Source: Purpureocillium takamizusanense (lineage: Eukaryota > Ascomycota > Sordariomycetes > Hypocreales > Ophiocordycipitaceae). From it: 64,000 nucleotides of DNA. Under the pieces are notes generated by a model. The model was not told the origin of the DNA, ran no database searches, and saw nothing but the letters and a program-made list of their open reading frames with translations. The DNA lies in assembly GCF_022605165.1 (NCBI RefSeq), contig NC_063072.1:2108001-2172000 (forward strand), in the 5' to 3' direction. The position numbers were made by a program, and so were the translations under genes. Shown one piece after another: positions 59,502 to 64,000 of this stretch. Every line of letters begins with the position of its first letter. Position 1 is the first letter of the stretch.

Positions 59502-61969
59502 ATGGTGGTGAAGGAGTTCCTTGACTCGGATAGAGTCAACTTTCTCATCTGGAGGTACGCTTCCGCCTCGGATCGACCCTCGCGCGCCTCCCCAGGCCGG
59601 CCCCAGGCCGACACTCTCCTTTCCCCCCCTTCCCTGCCTGCTTTGTCACCCTTGCTGGGCCCGATGGACGTTGATGGGGCACTGGTCCATCGGCGCCGCC
59701 CCCCGGCGAGACGTTATTTTTCGCTGACATTCCGGCACGCAGGTATCTGCTGGAAGGAAGTACGTGGCACGCCGACCCCGAAATGCACCATGACGCCAGC
59801 CTGGCAGTCCAAGCACTCTTCTAACCGCTTTTCACTCCCATTGCAGATTATCGCGAGACGGCCGCCAAGTTCCAGAAGGAGTGGCACGTCAAGGAGCCGC
59901 ACCGGGACTTCGACTTTGCCCGCCACGTCAAAGGCCACGCCCTTGTTTCCGTCGTCAACCGCGGCCTTCTCTACTATGCGTTGGAGCGCGATTGTATCAT
60001 CAATCAGGTGCGTTGTCTCATCTTTTTGCGTCGCCTGCGCCCGTGTCGAGCCTTGCGTGGCCGCCGCCGCCGTGCCTGCGCAACATCGGGCAATCTGGCC
60101 CTTGCTCATGCCCGGTTCCCGCTCCCTCCCCCTTAGCACGCGGCCGCAGACGGGGACGCAACGCCATTACTGACGCGGACGACGTGCAGCTGCCCCAGGA
60201 ATCAACTGTCGGGGCCGAGTCGTCGCAGGTGGGCATTTTCGGACCTCTCACGGCGCCGCAGCTTCCTCCGACTAAGCGGGAGGAGGCCGACGACGCTGCA
60301 GTACCGGCCGGCGAGGATCCCGATGCGCTGAGAAAACGGCTGTCCGAGCAGCAGGTGCCGAATGGGTCGCCGGCAAAGCGCCCGCGACTCAGCAATGGCT
60401 ATGACAACGGGCCCGACGCAGCGCCCCTCGCAACCGCCACAACCACCACCACAGCCACGACGCCCATGGACGTTGACCACCCGCCCCATGCCCTCGACGA
60501 CCAGCAGAACCAGGACAACGCCACCAACCACGCCTACCCGTCACCGCTTGAGGGCGAGCAGCTGCCACCTCCTGTCCCGCAGACCGAGGGCCCCGAGCAG
60601 GGCACCCAGGTGGACAAGGTCGAGGAGCTGTCTCCTCTTACCAGCTTCATCCGCCTCACCGACGACGACCAGGAGGCTGCAGCCGACACGACACCGTCGC
60701 CCTCGCCCGCGGGCTCGGAGAATGCGCCTGTGCTGCTTCAGTGCGAGTGGAACCCCAAAGACCCATCCGTTTTGGCTGCTGCTGGCACCGACGCGCTAGC
60801 CCGTGTTTGGACGGTTTCGCGTGCCACTGCTCTAGAGCCTGGTCACGATCACGTGTCACCCCAAGCCCATTCGCTCATCGACGAGAACGCACCCAAAGCG
60901 ACGACGGTGACGGCGCTCTCATGGACGTCGGACGGCTCGGCCATCGCTGTCGCGACGGATACAGGGTCTCAATGTTCTGTGAATATCTGGTCCCCCGACG
61001 GCATCCTCGGGCAGACGCTCGAAGTCACCGACGGACCCGTAATCAAGCTCACATGGAACCCGGCCAACACGGCCTTGCTGGCCATCTACCCAGCAAAGGG
61101 CGGCGGCGCGGTCGTCAGCGTCTTTTTAATACCTGCGGAAATCACAGTCACGTATCAGCTTCCAGGTCACGACATCGCAGCTACGCCACTCGACGGCGCC
61201 TGGACAAGCGACTCGGACTTCCTCCTCTGCGGCGGAGACCTGCTCCTCTGCCTCCGGTGCGTGGACATGAAAATTGTCCAAGTGCGCAAGTTCGAGACCA
61301 AGGACGACGACAGTTTTACACAAGTGCTCTTTGACTGGCGTTCGAAGCTCGCCGCGACGGCAAGCGACAAGGGCTCTCTCGATGTAGGACAGGCTTGATT
61401 CCACGATGATGAGTCTTGAGTGTCAATGCTGATTAATGTGGACAGCTGTGGGACGAACACGGGCAGCGTCGGTCAATACAGGCCCATCAAGGCGCAATCA
61501 CGACCATGGCATGGCAGCCTCTGCCGCCTTCGCAACCCGAGGCCGAGGACGAGCGGCTCATCGCGACGGGTGGCGACGACTGCGCCATCCTGATATGGAA
61601 TGCGCGGAAGCCCGACGCCAAGTCGAAATGTTTCTTGACCATGGACTCGCCCATTGTTCGACTTGCCTTTACGCCCGATGGCGCCTTCATTGCCGGGGCA
61701 ACATCGCGGCAGGTGCTGATCTGGAAGGTGGACAACTTTGCCATGCCACGAGCGAGCTGGAAGCGGCCGCCACATCCCGGTTGGCTCAGCCCCAAGGGCT
61801 CGTCCGACACGGACGAAGAAGATGAGCATTGCTTGTGTTGGGATATGAGCGGACAGAAATTGGCTTATGGGTCTAATAGTAGAGTGAGTGGGCCAAATGG
61901 TGCCCAAGCCGATGCGACTGTCTGCTGACGAGATTCTTGAAGCTTGCCGTCATCAATTTCAGCCGGTAG
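59502..61969 (+). CDS. TBL1-like LisH-WD40 protein (Set3C/HDAC corepressor type)
   Basis: Six exons join in phase to 629 aa: 59502-59554, 59743-59759 (a 17-nt microexon), 59847-60007, 60190-61383, 61446-61883 and 61943-61969. The start MVVKEFLDSDRVNFLIWR, the microexon YLLEG and then NYRETAAKFQKEW rebuild a LisH dimerisation motif, followed by the helical region to DCIINQ. A disordered segment with PAKRPRLSNG (possible nuclear signal) and MDVDHPP follows. WD40 blades run from about 250: LQCEWNPKDPSVLAAAGTDA, VTALSWTSDGSAIAVATD, IKLTWNPANTALLAI, LIATGGDDCAILIWNARK, VRLAFTPDGAFIAGATSR, and the closing WDMSGQKLAYGSNSRLAVIN. Yeast Sif2 and human TBL1 are the models: nuclear scaffolds of deacetylase complexes. 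The exon 4 acceptor (60189) was chosen because it alone keeps the canonical donor in phase; an alternative donor is possible. Confidence 0.88.
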
Positions 61970-63234
61970 CCAGACGATGCTTGGCTTGTTCGAAGTTCCG
62001 AGGCTCCGCGCATTCGCAGGCGATACACCACCACTGCGTGCCAAGATTCTGGGGCATGCCTTGGACGTGATGGCCGAGCACAGTGCTGTACGATGATGTG
62101 CACCTCACCGCTGCCCGAGGCTGCAGGCGAGCCTTTGTTGGCGTGGAGCACGAGAGGACGGCCGCGAGGGCCAAACAATGTCTATTGTGCTCCTCCGACG
62201 ATGGTCATGGTCGTTGGGACCTGGTGCGATAAGGCACGCTGCCGATGCGTTGTTTCTTTTGTATACCGAGTGTAAGGCACGGATTAGCGGCGGACTTGGG
62301 CTAGGATCGTGACCTCGGGCCAGGTGACGAAGTGACGAGACTAGAGGACGTTTTGGAGTTCAGCCGCATGCATTGCTTATGCTTCGAGATGGCGCGGCAC
62401 CGTTGGCAGGGCAAAGCCATGCCCGGGGGTAGGAATGGGGTTTCTGTTTGGGCCGTGCAACTAACTGTCTGGGACTTTGAGCGTGGGCACAGGAAAACGA
62501 AACATACGTGTCAGATAGTGTACTACAAGTATATACCAGGACGGCGTATAATGAGATGAATCATTCGACACATAAGGCGTGTATGATTGTGACTATCGCC
62601 TGAGTTGGTAGAAGCGACGCATGTCATGTTGTATATGCGAGCTTCATGTGTGGTGCCTTCGCATACGAATGTGAAGTCTTATCAGACAGATGTAGTAACT
62701 ATTCGATAATGCAATACGAACATAGAATTTTGGACGGGTGTTTGAGCACCGTTGCATAAGGTATCTTAGGTACTAGGCAGGTACCTCTGACTGCACCTGC
62801 CTTTCCCATTGCATGTCGCGCACTCGCCTACAAGCAAGCACATACTCCGTACATAAAGAAGGGTACGTACAGTGCTAGGCGGGTGCACGCCACACGGGAT
62901 CATGCAGCCCCCCGCCCCCACTCATCCATCAGTCGCAGTCCGCCCCTCGGTCTATTCTCCCGTCCATCCTGTATCAATCCACTCTCGGGATTTCATTTAC
63001 CAGCTCTCATCGAGAACTCATTCTGCCTCGGCTCACGAAGTCGCAACTCTTGATACTCACAATCGTGCGGGCGCTCTCGTGCGCAGTAGCCCATCGCTGA
63101 AAGGTGGGAGGACGAGAAAGAGGGTGGGGAGACCATCCATTCACATCCGATTCACATCCCTTGATTACGTCGGCGGTACTGTAGCTCACACTGTCCAGCG
63201 CATCAACGCCAGACTGAAAAGGACGGTCACAACT

Positions 63235-63272
<38 letters not shown>

Positions 63273-63484
63273 CAAGATTGCTGGATCCTCGCGGCCACGT
63301 TCGCTTCCCAACCCGTCCGTCGCAGCTGCGTAGGGGAAAAAGTGAAGACGGCTCGTTTGCACCTCGCTCGCTCGCCAGCTACCCGAGCAGACTGCCAGCT
63401 TGAAAGCCCGCCTGGCCGGGGGAAGGAGGACGTAATAGCGGGCAGCAAACCAAGACAGACAGACTCGCAGGGCCCGCCACCAGC
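61970..63484. other. Intergenic region and leader of the right-edge gene
   Basis: 1.5 kb. The left half is the TBL1-like 3' region. The right half is the probable promoter/leader of the partial gene at the edge, with a TTAGGTACTAGGCAGGTACC-type patch near 62765-62785 and an ACG repeat at 63235-63270. Confidence 0.55.
63235..63270. repeat. ACG trinucleotide repeat, 12 copies
   Basis: Twelve perfect ACG triplets about 215 bp upstream of the ATG of the edge gene, probably in its 5' leader. Length polymorphism among strains is likely. Confidence 0.92.
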
Positions 63485-64000
63485 ATGTCCTCGTCCGGGG
63501 CCGGTCATCACCACCACCAACACCCTCATCACCCCCTTCACGGTGCGGGAGGCAGTGCGGCGGCAGCGGCATCGTCGTCGTCGTCTTCGCCCGCGTACCA
63601 CCTCCATCATCATCATTTTTCATCCCCATATGCCGCAGCCCTCGCATCCGCAGCCGCAGCCGGCGCCTCCGCGCCCGCCATTCACTCCGGCTCGGAGGAG
63701 CGGAGCGAGGATGAGTATGACGAGGACGACGTGACGCCCGGGATGCGCGACCGCCAAGCTCGCGGCAAGGACCCGTATAAGGGCACGGGCCACAGCGACT
63801 CTGACGAAGACGAGGATGAAGACGGGGATGATGACGACGATGGGGATGAGGGGGATGACGATGATGGAGACGAGGAAGACGACGAGCTGGAGGTGGGCAG
63901 CGACGGCGTGACGCGGAGGCGAATGAGGCTCGGGAGGGGGTCAGTCCTTCTCTTTCACCTTGCCACCTTTTCCTTCTTTTGCCCCCCTCGCTTCGTTTTC
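63485..64000 (+). CDS. 5' end of an acidic His/Ala/Ser-rich protein, function unknown (partial)
   Basis: From the ATG at 63485 the frame stays open to the window edge, but a GTCAGT donor at 63940 followed by CT-rich sequence suggests exon 1 ends at 63939 (about 151 codons). The visible part starts MSSSGAGHHHHQHPHHPLHG, has Ala and Ser runs and a second His cluster, then SEERSEDEYDEDDVTPGMRD, a KDPYKGTGHSDSDED block and a long Asp/Glu/Gly tract of some 40 residues. It closes with VTRRRMRLGRG. Such composition is common in chromatin and transcription proteins, but no domain is visible, so I give no function. The triplet bias could also mislead start choice. Everything downstream lies outside the window. 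Confidence 0.6.
   Translation, partial: MSSSGAGHHHHQHPHHPLHGAGGSAAAAASSSSSSPAYHLHHHHFSSPYAAALASAAAAGASAPAIHSGSEERSEDEYDEDDVTPGMRDRQARGKDPYKGTGHSDSDEDEDEDGDDDDDGDEGDDDDGDEEDDELEVGSDGVTRRRMRLGRGSVLLFHLATFSFFCPPRFVF

Overview
The window is nuclear DNA from a filamentous ascomycete, most likely a sordariomycete and perhaps Hypocreales; I cannot name the genus. The evidence is: spliceosomal introns of mostly 50-80 nt with GTRNGY-type donors and RCTRAC branch sites; GC-rich coding sequence; and fungal versions of RPL3, Cyc8/RCM-1, ornithine carbamoyltransferase, anthranilate synthase I, Ilv6, Tag1, TRAPPC13 and a TBL1-like LisH-WD40 protein. I see no transposase, reverse transcriptase, CRISPR array, tRNA or rRNA. 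Exon joins were worked out by hand from splice signals and reading-frame phase, so they are models, not transcript evidence.

Left part (1-18.4 kb): the 3' end of a SART1/Snu66 splicing gene; a Tag1-like vacuolar membrane protein (minus); ornithine carbamoyltransferase (plus) convergent with the acetolactate synthase regulatory subunit Ilv6 (minus); a Y-family polymerase of the Pol iota type with a C-terminal zinc finger (plus); a divergent DUF726/Mil1-type protein with RGG boxes (plus); and a DENN plus C1-domain protein (minus). A 7.3 kb stretch without a recognisable gene follows (18.4-25.7 kb), full of microsatellites and TACCTAGGTA-like words.

Middle (25.7-45 kb) is gene-dense: TRAPPC13 (minus, with a probable GC-AG intron), a KHDC4-like KH protein (minus, eight exons including a 22-nt microexon), a proline/serine/threonine-rich ascomycete protein of unknown function (plus), anthranilate synthase component I (minus), a small APH-family kinase-like protein (plus), a small unknown protein (minus), ribosomal protein L3 (minus) and the Cyc8/Ssn6-type corepressor (minus, eight exons). 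An 8.7 kb stretch without a recognisable gene lies upstream of the corepressor.

Right part (53.6-64 kb): a TMEM115-family Golgi membrane protein (minus), a 4.8 kb divergent intergenic region, a TBL1-like LisH-WD40 protein (plus, six exons including a 17-nt microexon), and the 5' end of an acidic, His/Ala/Ser-rich protein that leaves the window.

Three amino-acid biosynthetic genes (arginine, branched-chain, tryptophan) fall within 32 kb. Two have a perfect CPC1/GCN4-type heptamer close upstream and the third has near-matches, consistent with general amino-acid control. Two likely corepressor components (Cyc8-like and TBL1-like) lie 15 kb apart. I did not find a convincing new multi-gene system. 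The most unusual items are the divergent DUF726 protein, the two microexons, the GC-AG intron and the large gene-free islands.
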